Source of the DNA: Tubiluchus corallicola
Lineage: Eukaryota > Priapulida > Priapulimorpha > Priapulimorphida > Tubiluchidae
Direction of reading: 5' to 3'
Assembly: GCA_030141605.1 (NCBI GenBank)
Contig: JAQGDQ010000242.1
Span: forward strand, 1-62,000
Length of the DNA stretch: 62,000 bases
The first letter of the stretch is position 1, and each line of letters opens with the position of its first letter. A model generated the notes under the pieces. It did no database searches, had not been told where the DNA came from, and saw nothing but the letters and a program-made list of their open reading frames with translations. Below are positions 10,348 to 22,031 of the stretch, piece by piece. The position numbers and the translations under genes were made by a program.

Positions 10348-10827
10348 ATGTCGCCCATTCAGGCCAGTGGGAGTGCGATTGCTGATAGCGGCGCCTGCAC
10401 AAGTGTTGCTGCTATACAGAGGCGACAGGGACAACACACATACCAAACTGAACCTCTCGAGTTGGTTGTACCAAAAATGGAGCCTAGTTTAGACAAATGT
10501 GATGCCAAGTATATGTACATCCCGACCAACATATCTAGGACTTCCGACGAGTGGTTATTACATAAACCAAGAGCACCACCTCAGAGGCTCCCGGAGGAGC
10601 ACAAGAATGACAAGTACTGGATTAAGCGACAAAAAAACAATGAGGCTGCGAAACGATCTCGGTTAAAAAAGCGTGTTAAAAACATGTACCTGGAAGAGCG
10701 CGTAGCACAACTTATGAAAGAAAATAGTGAACTGAAGCAGCTTTTATTAGAAATAAATAAACTACAGCCGTCTGGTTGTCCTTGCTTAAAAGTTCACATT
10801 CACAAGACAGAGACTGTTCATAGTTGA
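10348..10827 (+). CDS. PAR-like bZIP transcription factor (159 aa)
   Basis: DNA-binding transcription factor of the bZIP class, nuclear by family. Start: ATG at 10348, the first ATG after the acceptor TTTCAG (exon starts 10328); an ATG at 10297 lies in the intron side. The basic region at residues 89-110 contains DKYWIKRQKNNEAAKRSR, close to the PAR (HLF/TEF/DBP), NFIL3 and CES-2 signature DEKYW..R.KNNEAAKRSR. The zipper follows with heptad positions L115, L122, L129 and I136, then stops, so the dimer coil is short. The N-terminus (residues 1-75) is low in recognised domains. There is no intron inside the bZIP. AATAAA at 11012-11017 is a likely poly(A) signal. The class is sure; the subgroup is less so. 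C/EBP-ATF-like sites near the promoter hint at bZIP control. Confidence 0.85.
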   Translation: MSPIQASGSAIADSGACTSVAAIQRRQGQHTYQTEPLELVVPKMEPSLDKCDAKYMYIPTNISRTSDEWLLHKPRAPPQRLPEEHKNDKYWIKRQKNNEAAKRSRLKKRVKNMYLEERVAQLMKENSELKQLLLEINKLQPSGCPCLKVHIHKTETVHS

Positions 10828-12300
10828 CCATTTTAGGACAATTTCTGTTAAACTTGTGTTGTCTGTGACCAGTCGATTATTGCAACGCAAGTAAAATGAT
10901 TTACTTTACAATGCAAAAATTTACATGCGTGCAACATATATTAGTTTTTAATTTAGTTGAATTTTTTATACATTTTTTATTATATTAGCAGTAAAAATAG
11001 CACTGATGTGAAATAAATGTATTCAACAAATCACAGTGTGTATTACAGTGCATTTTTGTTGCATAGCAGTACTATTTTTCCAGTTACAGCAGTGACATTT
11101 CGTAGGGCTTACAGAGTTACCTTGCTAAGTATAAAATTCTGTTTTTTATCAATTTTCTGACTGACTCCCAGTATTTTGCTGTGGTGAAAAATTAATTGCT
11201 CAGTCCAAATAAAATATTTATATTGCAGGCTACATCGTGTGTTACCAGCTGCTAATAAATGTTTACAAATGGTGTAGTAATTGGTTAATGACAGGTGTTT
11301 ATACAATAAGACGAATATTTCCAAAGCACCTATACACCTATAATATACCTACATCAGTTATAATTTACTTAAATTACCCACACTGATAGTTTGTATAACT
11401 TAGCATCTTTTCCAGTCTGTGATATTTTTCAGTTGTGCATGAAATTTGCAAAATTTTAATAAAGGAAAATTCAAAGAAGAGAAAATAAGCTGCTCTGTTC
11501 TGTTTTGTTTTTATAGTTACGTAAGCATACAATGTGGTATGACTCTACATGTTATCTCTGAATTATGACTGTCTTAAAAAGTACTTGTCTATTGTATACG
11601 TATGTTAATCTCTGCACTGCAAGTAAATTCATAAAGAGGTGAAAACGTGAAACAACTGGTGCTGTAAAACATGCATCAAAAGAATTAGTGTTTTGTCATA
11701 ACTTTCAAACCAGCTGGAAGTAATGGTTTTGTGGCAATTAAGTCTGTTGTGTGTAAAGGTGTCAAGAAATTATTGCCCCCACCATTTACTGTCATTCACA
11801 ATTCTAGGGGGCATAAATGGACAATGACACAGTTCAATTGTATTGGTTTCTCAAATGGGAATGGTGTAGTGACCCATTCCTTCAAAAATTTCATTGATTT
11901 TGATTTCTGACAGAAAGAATTTTGGTTTCTGATAGAAAGAATTTTGGAAGCGCATTGAAAAGAATTTTTCAATAATAATGATTAAAATATTAAGAAATGC
12001 TTATCTATTTGAGATTACTTTTAAGAACAACAAGGCTGTCCTTTCCTGACACCTCGTACAAGTAATCTATTGGTCACTTCCAAAAGTGACCCATAACTTA
12101 AAGATAATGTGTGTTTTCAGTTTCAAAACTATGGAGATAATGGTTGCTTTATGGCTTAGTTATTTAAAGGTTTGATAGATGACTCCAAAAATGACAGCTA
12201 TTCAATAAGAATATATATAGGGGGTCACACTACACATATTTTCAGACACTGATATGCTGAGAAACATAAAATTTACTAAGATGCAGGAGCCAAAAAATAC
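10828..12300. other. bZIP 3' UTR and intergenic DNA
   Basis: After AATAAA (11012) nothing with coding support is seen on either strand. A short tandem pair of AGAAAGAATTTTGG-type words is at about 11909-11948. The rest is AT-rich unique-looking sequence. Confidence 0.4.
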
Positions 12301-12741
12301 TTGGTCACATAGACATTTATTTATCTCCTCATTTACACCAGAATACAAGTAGACTATTATTGCTATAGTTATTAATTAAAAAGGATAAATTATGCATAAA
12401 GGAAGGAGTTGGGGGGGGGGTGCAGGAGAAAGGGTAGCAATAGACCAATTGGTCATCAAGTCAGCTACCCTTCTCTGGTTAGTGTAACTTGTAAAAAATG
12501 TGTAGCGCTGTTAATTGAAAGGTGTAATATAATTGTGAAGTAGGCTAAGAAAATCAACTGTTAACTGTTTTTGCTTTCTATTGCTAAAAAAATCTGCTAT
12601 CCACGTAACTATACCTTCCCCAATCCCATATGTTCTCAACTTATGCAATAACCTTTTGTGGGACACTCTATCAAATGCTTTTTCAAAGTCCATATACACG
12701 ACATCCACATTTTCTCCACAATGCAGTGCTTCAGTCCGCAT
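12301..12741 (-). mobile_element. LINE copy 2: RT fragment joined to 3' end (internal deletion)
   Basis: Minus-strand frame 12741-12511 has VDVVYMDFEKAFDRVSHKRL and KLRTYGIGEGIVTWIADFF, the early RT domain with its aspartate-bearing F/YxDFxKAFD motif. It then breaks off and is joined to the 3' end block (12426-12478) with the palindrome GACCAATTGGTC and a GAGATAAATAAAT-like end near 12325. So the later RT and most of the 3' UTR are deleted. Same strand and 3' block as the copies at 229, 17285 and 28505. Confidence 0.8.
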
Positions 12742-13615
12742 CTCTATTACTTATAAGAGCTGCAGGCTTGTTGATATTCATGAAGTGGAATCACATATGT
12801 TCTACAAACTGAATAAAACTAAAGCTAATTGTACTCCAAAAAAATATATTTATCCAATATATTATCAAAACACACTCAGAATGTATTACTGCACATGCAA
12901 TAGTGCAGTAATCCACAATAATTATAGCAATAATTGAGCATATAGGTGGCCGTAGATTCAAAAACTCCAATTTTGTGCTTTTAGCTAGGCAGTCATTCAC
13001 TGCTTAAATGTAAGGGGAAAATAATTATCTAATTTCTAAAAATCGCGTATCCAAAAAGTGTACATCAATCTGCTTCCCGACCACTTCAGCTTTATTATTA
13101 TTGTATTAGTTCCGTCATCTGTGGACAGATGGCGAAGCAATACTCGTAAACAAAATCGGCAGCCGTCGTGCAGCACCTGTAGCATTGCAAATTATTCTAA
13201 ATAAATACAAATTTTATGACTAACGGGGTGGTGCAAACGATGGTAATTACACCTTCAGCTATTTTTTAAACTAATCTGAGTAAACCCGTAATAATTGTTT
13301 GTTTCAGTTTGTAATAAAACTGCTGAAATTCTTACTGCATTATCGCAGAATTGTGTAGTGATGTAGTAGGTCCCTAGATATTGGTATTGGTAGAACTGCA
13401 TGGTGCCACTGGTGTGTACAGCACTGAAATTGCCAGAGGCTTTTCGTGCATGGTAACGTCACACCTTTCGAGTTTCGAGCATTCGGGTAGAGAGGCTAGC
13501 TCGGGTATATAATAGTTATTTGCACTCAAGTCTTTCAAAGAGAAATTTTGCTTGTTCTGCATTGTAATGTTGAGTTTAAATTGATTTATACATGTTACTT
13601 CATCTAGACAGCACA
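12742..13615. other. Intergenic region upstream of HAAO
   Basis: No gene recognised. A short AGATGGCG word is at 13127-13134, inside a small inverted repeat (CATCTGTGGACAGATG); comparable words occur before ZIP9 (28123-28131, reverse strand, AGATGGTGG) and the Rac-like gene (36051-36060). The HAAO 5' UTR must lie here, but its start is not visible. Confidence 0.35.
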
Positions 13616-16600
13616 ATGGGTGAAAAAATCTTATACAACGTAACAGAATGGATTGAAGAAAACAAGAAAGACTTTCATCCACCAATTTGTAATCGACTAA
13701 TGTAAGTTAGTTGCATGCCAGTTTTTAAATTTGTAATTTTATGGTAATTTTTGTGTTTTTATCTGTTGGTTGACTGTTCAGTGATATTACAATGAGTTGT
13801 CTTGCGGATTCCCGGATGGATTACGTTAAATTCTGAGATGTGGTTATTGCCCAAAATACTCTATCTGTATTTTTCCTGTTACAATATTACAAAAAATACT
13901 GTTGTGGGTTTTTTTATAAATGTAATTATCAGAAAGAAATTTCTTTGTATTTTAATTTTTTTATCTTGTTCCATAATTAGGCATGGCAAGCAGGTGAAGG
14001 TGATGTTTGTTGGTGGACCAAACACCCGCTCTGATTACCATATAGAAAAAGGAGAGGAAGTAAGTTTAAACAATGTTTATAATTAATAAAAATTAATAGC
14101 AACATTAAACAATGTTTATAATTAATAAGAATGAATAGCATTCATAAATAAATAAAACTCTGAGTTCCAAATAACTCGATGAACATTAATACGTGTCACT
14201 GTATAAAGCTGTGTGCACATATTTTGTGTTTACACCTTGCACACTGCATAAATCATGCATTTTTTGAATTTTAGTTCCCTTTAAACACAGTATACACAAG
14301 TAGTTAAGGCATCGAGCTATATTACCAGCTAATTTGCATTTTACATTGCTTTTGGCAATGGCACAAATTCAGAAGTGTAATATTTTATTTTTAAAATGTC
14401 TGCCGCTGATTTGTTCCTGAGGAACTCAAATCTCAATAATTCAATTTAATTTTCAGTTATTTTTCCAAGTCAAAGGTGATATGTGCTTGAAAATTATGGA
14501 GAAAGGACAGCCAAAAGATATTCATATAAAAGAGGGAGAGGTAACTATTGTGAAAAAGTGTTGATGTGGCGTACAGACCTCAAAGAAAGACAGAAGTCAT
14601 GTAATTTTGGTTTGTGTGTCGATAGTTCAAAATACTGTTTGCATAAGCCAAATAATTCCTATGATCATTGTATTGATGTATTGTGCTCGTTCATTCAGAC
14701 GTGCGGAAACACTATTTCTGTATACTTTGCGATTCCTACTAGTGGAATAAGTGAACTTGTGGTGGTATCTGAATCATAATGAAATGTTATGAAAAATAGA
14801 AAGCGATTATTGTTTTTTCTGATGTGTGCCTTTTTTAGATGTTCTTATTGCCAGCTCGCATACCACATTCACCGCAGAGAGTAGCAAACACAGTTGGACT
14901 GGTCATAGAGCGAGAACGCTTCACCACGGAATTAGACTGTCTTAGGTATGGGCTTAGTGATTCTGTAGGAACAAGAATAGCTTTAGTTTTACTTCTGTCT
15001 GCTATGCTGTAGGCTGCTTGTGAAGTTACTTTTGTCGGGAGCAGAGGAGGACACTAACCGAAGTGTTCACATGGACTGCCCAAGTAGGACACTAGAGACA
15101 GGTCGCGAGTTGAGTCTCTAACCGTACTGGCAGCGTCCGTTGTCCTTGTTTATTTTTAATAAAAAAATTTGACAATGTCAGTATACATTGGATAATTTAT
15201 TATACACCTGGTAAAATAAAAGAATCTTATTCTGAGCTTGTCATATGAGCAGTATTAAATCTGTCTATGGCCATATCACGTTGAAAACACCGGTTCTCGT
15301 CTGATCACCGAAGTTAAGCAACGTAGAGCCTGGTTAGTACTTGGATGGGTGACCGCCAAGGAATACCAGGTGCTGTAGGCTTGTGGGATGCCCACACTGT
15401 ATCTCGACACTAGGCAGAGGAGCTGCACATGCGCAAGGGCTAGAGGGTGGAGGAGGTCAACTGACCCAATGGCCATGTGTAGAGGAGTAAACCTTCCAAA
15501 TCAGGAGTGGAGGCCCCGAAGGCGGACCTGTGCAGCATGTTTACTGACTCCGGAGCTTGAGCCAACCTGGTGCCAAACGTATTGCTCTGCTTTCCTTTGG
15601 ACTACACCAGGGAGGAAGAGAGGGGGTTCCTGTTGTCTGGGCAACTCAGGATCTCTATACACCTTGCCCAGGTGTGTGCCCTGGAGAGGCCACTCCAGTG
15701 GTTCAAGGATCGGACTGCTCAGCCACAGTCGACACTGCAGCTCCATCAATGTGATCAATAACTGACTGTCTTGGCGCACTCTTCATTGTCTTCCAAGACA
15801 GAAGGTTGCCAACAACAGTATTAAATCTGGCTTCGAGATTAATCCTTTTGAAGTGAAATAAGCCCGCTTTTTAGGCGATTTCAACATTTGGTTAAGGTAT
15901 ATCATTTTTGATTTTGTTTTGCTTCACACACAGGTGATCTGTTTCACTACCTCTTCTCTTAAGTAAACGGGCTGGCGAGCCATGTACAGCCGCATGGTAT
16001 ACACTATACAAGATACTGAGACATTAATTCTCTATTACAATACTGTTTAGATTATTGAAATTAATTGTCTTTGCCTTTCCTCAATGTTAGAACTTACTTT
16101 TTCGTGTTGTGAAAGTTTATATCAGCATCTGTTTCATTTTTAAACTTGTGAGAGAAATTCCTGTGCCCTACTTGGGGCTGTCCATGTACAACACTGGTGT
16201 CCTAGTGTCCTACATGGGCTGCTAGTGTCCTACTTTGGCTAGTGGTATACTCCGTGCCCTACAACTTTTATCAGCATCTGTGGACTGCACGAAATGCTCA
16301 AACTGACAATTCGTTTCAACACTGTGACAGAACAAAATAAATTTCCTGTAAAAGAAACGACTGTACCACCTGTTTAGAGGAAAAATATTTCACCTTAATC
16401 ATGTTTGAACACTAAAAACATGAATGTGAAATTCCCCTGACCTAAAAAATGTTGCTTATCACAATTGCAAACTTGCTAATTATCATTATTAGTCTTTTGT
16501 ATATCGTAATTATTAACATGGTTAGCAGGTTTTAACTTTCAGTTCTTTTACATTATTGCAGATGCATACATTAATATCTAAAGTGCTACAAACTACAGTA

Positions 16601-19600
16601 CAAGTGAATTCTGTAACACACTAAAGCTTAGCTTGGGACACATTTTTGAAGATAAATGATGTTCTGAATGTCAAATGTCTGAACAACCCGCATAACTGGT
16701 TTCTAAACTTTTCTGCATTCTGACTAATAACGAGGTCATCTTCAACCCACAGGCATATTCTGTCCCGGCTACAATTTTTCTTTCGCACAGCAGTTTAAAA
16801 TTAAGCACATTATTTATGTCCAGCCAAAATTTGTCAGTATTATTACTTTACATTACAAACATGCTTTTTTATGCTAGAAGTTTATTTATTTATTGACAAA
16901 GTTAGGATCAGTAAACAAAGTCAATTTCTGTAGCAGTGAACTTATAGTTTCTTATTACTTTAAAACACTGCAAAATCAGATGCACTTGAAAGTATGTTAG
17001 CTCCTCTTAGTTAATGGTAAGTCAAGTAGATGGCAGCACGAATGCTATAAACGTTGCTAATGATAGTGTAATTACGTTTGTTGACAAAAAATGATGCAAC
17101 AGAATTAGTTAACTTAGAAATGATTTTAATAATCTGAAACAAGACCTTGTGTGTTTCTGTATTGTCTAAACTGTGTCTTATTGACATCTACTGGATTTAA
17201 TAACAGTTTCTTTGAAGTTGTTTCATAATTACCTTAAAATATGTGCAGGTTTTTTTTGTTCACACTAGTTTGCAGTTTTACTAAGCTGCAAGATTAAGAT
17301 TAAGATTGTTTACTTATCTCCTTTAATTTTGACTGTACTTAATAGATATAATAATAATTGTGACAATTTACAAGCTAATAAGTGTATGTTAGTAGCCTAT
17401 TTGGTGTTAAAAAGATAGGTTAATTGTATGGAGAAAGGGTGGCAAAAGACCATACAGTCAACTAAGTCAGATACACCTATTTACAGATTTAACACCTTTG
17501 CACATGGGTGGATTATAGTTCATTTATAATATTATTGATTTCCGAAATTCCTTCAATGAAGTTCATTTTAGCGTAATAAAGAAAAACAATGTAAAAGTTA
17601 TTCACATCTTAAAGGACAAATAAAGCAAAAACAAAATTAAATGATATAACATACTAATTATAATATAACATGACATTTGAGAAGTAGCATTGTGTATAAT
17701 GAGAACGGTAATTGTGAAAGTAAAGTCATGCATAAAACTCAAATTTGTGCAATATGCACTGACAAAACAGAAGAGAATCAAAAAGCGTATCAATAAGATA
17801 ACTCAAAATAAATAAAGACTAAATTAATAAAAATGCTGGACATAATTCCAACGTGCAGATTTCATTTACAAAACTATATATATATATATATATATATAAG
17901 TGTCTTGCATATGTTTCAGGTATTACTGTCCAGACAATAAAGAAGTTCTATGGGAGAAGTGGTTTTTTTGTAAAGACTTGGTTGTTGATCTGCCACCAGC
18001 GGTTAGAGAGTACGTAACTTGCCGTTCCTTCCATGGCTCGTACAATACCGTACTTGTTTATCAGAATCACGCTAACATGTACATCCTTAAGCTAGTTGAG
18101 TTTTTGCCGATTACTGTTTAATTTGTGGTACTAATTAACTCTTTCACTACATAGTTGCTTTTTAACTGGGCCACATTGACTTTTGTTCATTTGACAATAA
18201 CTTCTTGTGATGTGTTACTAAAACAGAATATTGTAAATAAACAAATAGTTGTTCATTATTAAGTACTAATATTAAATATTAGTTCTGTTTCTACTCATGC
18301 ACACATACATGAGCACACACATGTATGTGCACTCACACATGCACACGCACGCACACACACACACACACACACACATGCACATCCTCATAAACAAGCATGT
18401 ACTTATATTCAGAAACCAGTTTTCACAAAAAACACAAAACTAATCCATAATCTGGAATCATTCTATAAGAATGCAGAACAATCAACTAAACATACGTTTC
18501 ATCAATGATCTACAAGTGATTTTGCATTAGAACGTATTATACAGTACAGTATTGTGGAATGTATCTGGCTTCAGATGCTGATTGGCTGGTTAGCGTTACT
18601 TGTTGGGAAGCAACCCCAATCGCACGGCTGTTAAACTTTTCTACAATGTTTTGCATGTTAGTGAAATCAACAGACCTGGGTGACTGCGCTTAGTGCTGAG
18701 CTTGGGCGGCAGTCTACCGTTGCCTTCCGTCCCTTGCATGAAAAATATGTGGCAGTGTGTGCTGCCTTCCTTAATGAAAGGGTTAAGCAGACATTGGTAA
18801 AGATGATGAAACAATAAATATTTGTTGTAGCATAATGAAATGTTCCTGAGAATGAAAATGTATGTTTTACAGATACAAAGCATCGGAGCAGTTTCGTACA
18901 CAACAGCCTGTAAAAGGTATACACTACACAATGTTCATGTTCTAAATTTGCATTGTTAAACAGTTGCCTGTGTGTAAATCATTGCGGATAATGAAAGCGA
19001 TTTTAGCTAAAACGTAAAGATCAAACAATAAAACTTACAGCTTTATTCCATTATCTATCATAACGAAGTTAAATTGTTTACAAAAACAAAATTAGTATGT
19101 ATGACACAACTGATTGTATTAAAGTTAAAGCACAACAAAACTTCTGGTTTCAAAATGATTTGACACCTAAAAAGTGGGACTTCTGAATATCTGTCAAAAA
19201 ATTATGACTTGGTGAGAAATCAGTTAATTAGTAGCTAGCTATTTTTTTCAGTAATACATGTGTGTTTGTAAGAGAGAAGTGCTTTTAGAGGAAGATTTAT
19301 AGTAAAAACGAAGCACTACATTACTTAGTTTAACCAGTGGTATCAAGTTAAAGTACAAAATGCATACAACTGCGACAAAAATTGGTCGGGTCCAATGGAA
19401 AGTAACAAAGGACCACATAAGTCATGCTGAAACAGCAAACAATTAGATAAGCTTAGTATTAGAAAGCTACAATTTATCTCTTATAGTACCCTTTATTATT
19501 TTTGTTGATTTTTAGTAAAAAAATATGTTGTTGAATTTCACCAGTTGATGAATTATAAAACAGTTTAGTCTTGCTTGGTTAGAACATAAAATTCCTAACA

Positions 19601-22031
19601 GTTGTCAGCTTAATCATACATTAAATCACTTTGTAGGTTTTGTAAAAGATCCCCCATATCCTCTTGATGTGTCTACAGAGGTTGACGAACCATTCCAATT
19701 TCGGACGTGGCTGAATGCCAACAAAGCTGAAATACATTCACAGGGCCATAAATGGGTGTTCAAAGATGACAACCAAACAGGAGTACGTATAAACGTGGCT
19801 TCAGTTCAGTAACTACAATGGAAACAGTTCCCAAAGCCATTTAATTATTAGTGAATTTACTGCATCCGTTTCTATTCTGTACCTTGAATTGCGAGAATGT
19901 ATTTATGCTTGCAACGATGTGTTGTTCAATTGCTAGGTTAACCACTCGCTGTTGAAAATTTGATCATATCGCTCCAATACTCAGAGAATTGTACTGGTTG
20001 CCTGTTGAGTACAGAATTAAATTTAAAATAAATTTGATAACTTACAAAGGATTTAATGGTCTGCTTCCTACTTACATGTCAGACCTTCTTAAACTATGTG
20101 TCCCCCACAGAACATTAAAATCTAGCTCAAACAGCAGTAATCTTGAAGCCCCACATACCGGGCTTATCACATAGCCGCTGCAATTACGCCTGATTAGGTC
20201 GCTAGATAATTTTCTCTGAAAACTTACTACTTTAATGAAGTCGCCTGTAGTTGAGATAATCTTTCATTTTCTATGATTGTGTATGTTTTGTGGCATTGCT
20301 TTTATTATCTTACTAAATTTTCCATGTTTTTATTATTTTTCCTTTTTTGTCAAATTCAGTGTACTTTTAATCAATGTGCCATGGTTTTTATATATCTTAT
20401 CAACTAACTTTTTATTAATTTTGGTGATCTTTTACTTGATCATCGCGTAAAATGCAGTAAAAATATTCAATAAATTATTATTATTATTGTTATTATTATT
20501 GGTAATTTTACTAGGTTTATCCTAGGTAGGTGAATGTTGGCATAAACACATAAAAATTGAGTTTATTAATTCGCAGCTAGCTATGGCAATGGGAGTTTGA
20601 AATTAATTGGCACTAGTTTTGCGTTTGTTCTTCTTACAATGTGCTGTCCTTGTCTAAACAGGCTAATCATTTTAGTAATTTACAATGGGCAATTGTTTAC
20701 CCGTTAAATGCTTGGCGTTAGTTTAACAGTAAGTTAAACTAGAACAAACTACTACTACTACTAAATGGTCATTTTTACAGGTTATTGTTTATGGCGCTGG
20801 AGAGAATAGTGATGTGAACAGCAATTACGACATATGGATGTGGCAGTTGGTGAGTTTTGAAAGTGTTTTGCAACTCTCGCTTTACATTTTGAAATTCGAT
20901 ATCTAGTACTCGTTTGCATTGTTGTTGTTCTTGTGATTAATTTGCTTCGAAGTCACGGCTTATTTGGTTCACGTTATTTACATTCTGCATCGCGAGTTGT
21001 ATATCAACTCAATTTGTTGACACCATAATAATACAGTATAGCTACACTGAATTGCTGTCGGCACAATTTCCGTTAATTTCATTTTGCCAGTACGCTTGTA
21101 ATACGTACACACATATTTTGGAAAAATACTTCATTTTAAAAACTGGGTTGTTGATAATGAAATTAGTAATTACTTAGAAGTTCGTCGAGCATCGCAGACA
21201 TTCATTAGCAAGATTTTCTTATTAAAGTTTGGCATTTGCATTGCATTTCACAATGCTCAAAAAACGTCCTTGTATATTGTAGAGTTCTGCATTTGTACAA
21301 ATCTTTTTTAATGTTGCTATTTCATCTACTGGCAACAAGTTTTGATTCCACAGAGTAGAAAGCTATCAAAAGATCATTTTTAGATGCTTTTGCTTGTATT
21401 TTGCAGGAAGGTTTATCTGTTGTGAAAACGTGCAACAAAACCTATGAAGTTCGAGCCGATGATTCGATTCTTATTCCGTGCAATGAAAGGTGAGTTAAAA
21501 TTAAATAAAGCATTTCAGCTTAAGTTTACAATTTCTCACACACAACATATTAGTTCGAGAAGCGGATTAGGGTTAGAGTTAGTTTTAGGGTTAGGCTTGG
21601 GGTTAGGATATTTAAATTGTGTGGGGAATTGTAAACTCTTTCCAGCATTTTAATATATATTGTATTTTGCATAATATCAGATTAATTTCACTGAATTTTG
21701 TATCCCACACAGTTGCATATTCAAGCCAGTAACCCGTTTTGCATTTTTTTTTACCTTTGCTGTTTGGTTCGTACTTGTCATGTATGCAAAAATTCTGTGT
21801 TTTGAGACTAATGAAACAGTATATCATGGCATTCAGTTGTAAAATGTCTGGTTATGATAAGTATCTTCTAGTACATTTGCAGAAAAATAGTTCATTCTCA
21901 GTATTATCATTAATTGTTGGTTTAAATACGTAAATTTACTATTTTCATTCACTTTACACAGGTATGAAGCCAGCAGACCGAAAAACTCTCTTTGCCTCTT
22001 TGTTTATATGGACCCTCAAAAAACGAAGTAA
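13616..22031 (+). CDS. HAAO: 3-hydroxyanthranilate 3,4-dioxygenase, 10 exons, 285 aa
   Basis: Cytosolic non-heme Fe(II) enzyme of the kynurenine pathway: it opens the ring of 3-hydroxyanthranilate with O2, giving the precursor of quinolinate and NAD. Exons: 13616-13701, 13981-14059, 14457-14540, 14839-14945, 17920-18009, 18873-18916, 19637-19782, 20781-20849, 21407-21489, 21962-22031. Phases fit at every join and the length equals the family's (about 286). The cupin core is clear: [15 protein letters not shown] gives Arg45, iron ligands His49 and Glu55; [12 protein letters not shown] gives His93 and Arg97; VIERER gives Glu107. The second, degenerate cupin half has [11 protein letters not shown] and [10 protein letters not shown]. 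Starts with [20 protein letters not shown]. Intron 4 (14946-17919) and intron 7 hold mobile elements. Nothing looks broken. Confidence 0.95.
14066..14131. repeat. Short direct duplication in HAAO intron 2
   Basis: TTAAACAATGTTTATAATTA followed by ATAA occurs twice within about 65 bp, just after the exon 2 donor. Confidence 0.7.
15263..15382 (+). rRNA. 5S rRNA-like sequence (SINE head, not an ordinary 5S gene)
   Basis: 120 nt with the 5S layout: GTCTATGGCCATATCACG at the start, CTCGTCTGATCACCGAAG, the internal control region AAGTTAAGCAACGTA (box A, 15311-15325) and CTTGGATGGGTGACCGCC (box C, 15340-15357), ending GGTGCTGTAGGCTT. Nearly all expected helices can pair (5' GTCTA with 3' TAGGC roughly). 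Because the target duplication begins at its first base and ends after a 430-bp body, this copy arrived as part of a SINE. It may still bind TFIIIA and be transcribed by pol III. Confidence 0.85.
15264..15815 (+). mobile_element. SINE with 5S rRNA-derived head, flanked by a perfect 14-bp target duplication
   Basis: CAGTATTAAATCTG stands at 15250-15263 and again at 15816-15829. Between them is a 120-nt 5S-like head, then a GC-richer body of about 430 bp and a 3' end with a stem (GTCTTGG ... CCAAGAC, about 15769-15799) followed by GAAGGTTGCCAACAA. 5S-headed SINEs are known as the SINE3 class, with pol III driven by the internal 5S promoter and mobilised by a LINE; whether this body belongs to a described family cannot be told here. 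The other copy of the host transposon (60133-61162) has the same target sequence uninterrupted (reverse strand, near 60805-60815), proving insertion. Frames through the body are shadows. Confidence 0.85.
17285..17490 (-). mobile_element. LINE copy 3: 3'-end fragment
   Basis: Tail AAGATTAAGATTAAGATT (17290-17307) is followed, in minus-strand terms preceded, by the shared 3' block (17430-17480: GGGTGGCAAAAGACC ... AAGTCAGATACACCTAT on the plus strand). No RT remains, so it is strongly 5'-truncated. It lies in HAAO intron 4. Confidence 0.65.
18292..18385. repeat. CA/TG-rich microsatellite in HAAO intron 5
   Basis: Imperfect CACA/TGCA words leading to an (AC)n run at about 18347-18374. Confidence 0.85.
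19959..20505 (+). mobile_element. LINE 3' fragment of a second, L2/CR1-like family
   Basis: Plus-strand frame from 19959 reads [20 protein letters not shown] then [20 protein letters not shown] and a Leu/Arg/Ser block, the C-terminal RT-associated 'hWLPV.yRI.fKil..tykal.g..P.yl..l' region of L2/CR1-type LINEs. The frame ends with TAG at 20172-20174. The 3' end carries an ATT-repeat tail (20474-20500). Opposite strand and different tail from the family at 229/12300/17285/28505. Located in HAAO intron 7. Confidence 0.75.

Larger units (their letters stand above)
15033..16263. mobile_element. Non-autonomous DNA transposon, copy 1, carrying a nested SINE
   Basis: Ends TGTCGGGAGCAGAGGAGGAC... and ...CTCCGTGCCCTACA are inverted relatives, flanked by ACTTT on both sides (15028-15032 and 16264-16268). 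Subterminal words such as GCCCAAGTAGGACAC and CTAGTGTCCTAC repeat in both arms. A second copy in inverted orientation is at 60133-61162 and matches across the interior (for example GAGACAGGTCGCGA). No transposase. The 5-bp flank is read from this copy only, so the superfamily is open. Located in HAAO intron 4. Confidence 0.75.

Noticed and set aside
14483-14779. 98-codon open frame across HAAO exon 3
   Set aside because: It begins out of the true frame inside exon 3 and runs into intron 3; the spliced frame gives the conserved cupin residues.
15263-15382. Ordinary functional 5S rRNA gene
   Set aside because: The 14-bp target duplication encloses the 5S-like part together with a 430-bp body, there is no tandem neighbour, and the site is inside another transposon.
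15388-15779. Several 60-125-codon frames on both strands after the 5S-like sequence
   Set aside because: They overlap in the body of the SINE, have no domain and disagree with each other; GC-rich text simply has fewer stops.
21540-21620. TTAGGG-like text (GATTAGGGTTAGAGTTAG) as an interstitial telomere
   Set aside because: Only about two or three proper TTAGGG units amid irregular GTTAG words; may be degenerate telomere repeat but not enough to claim.
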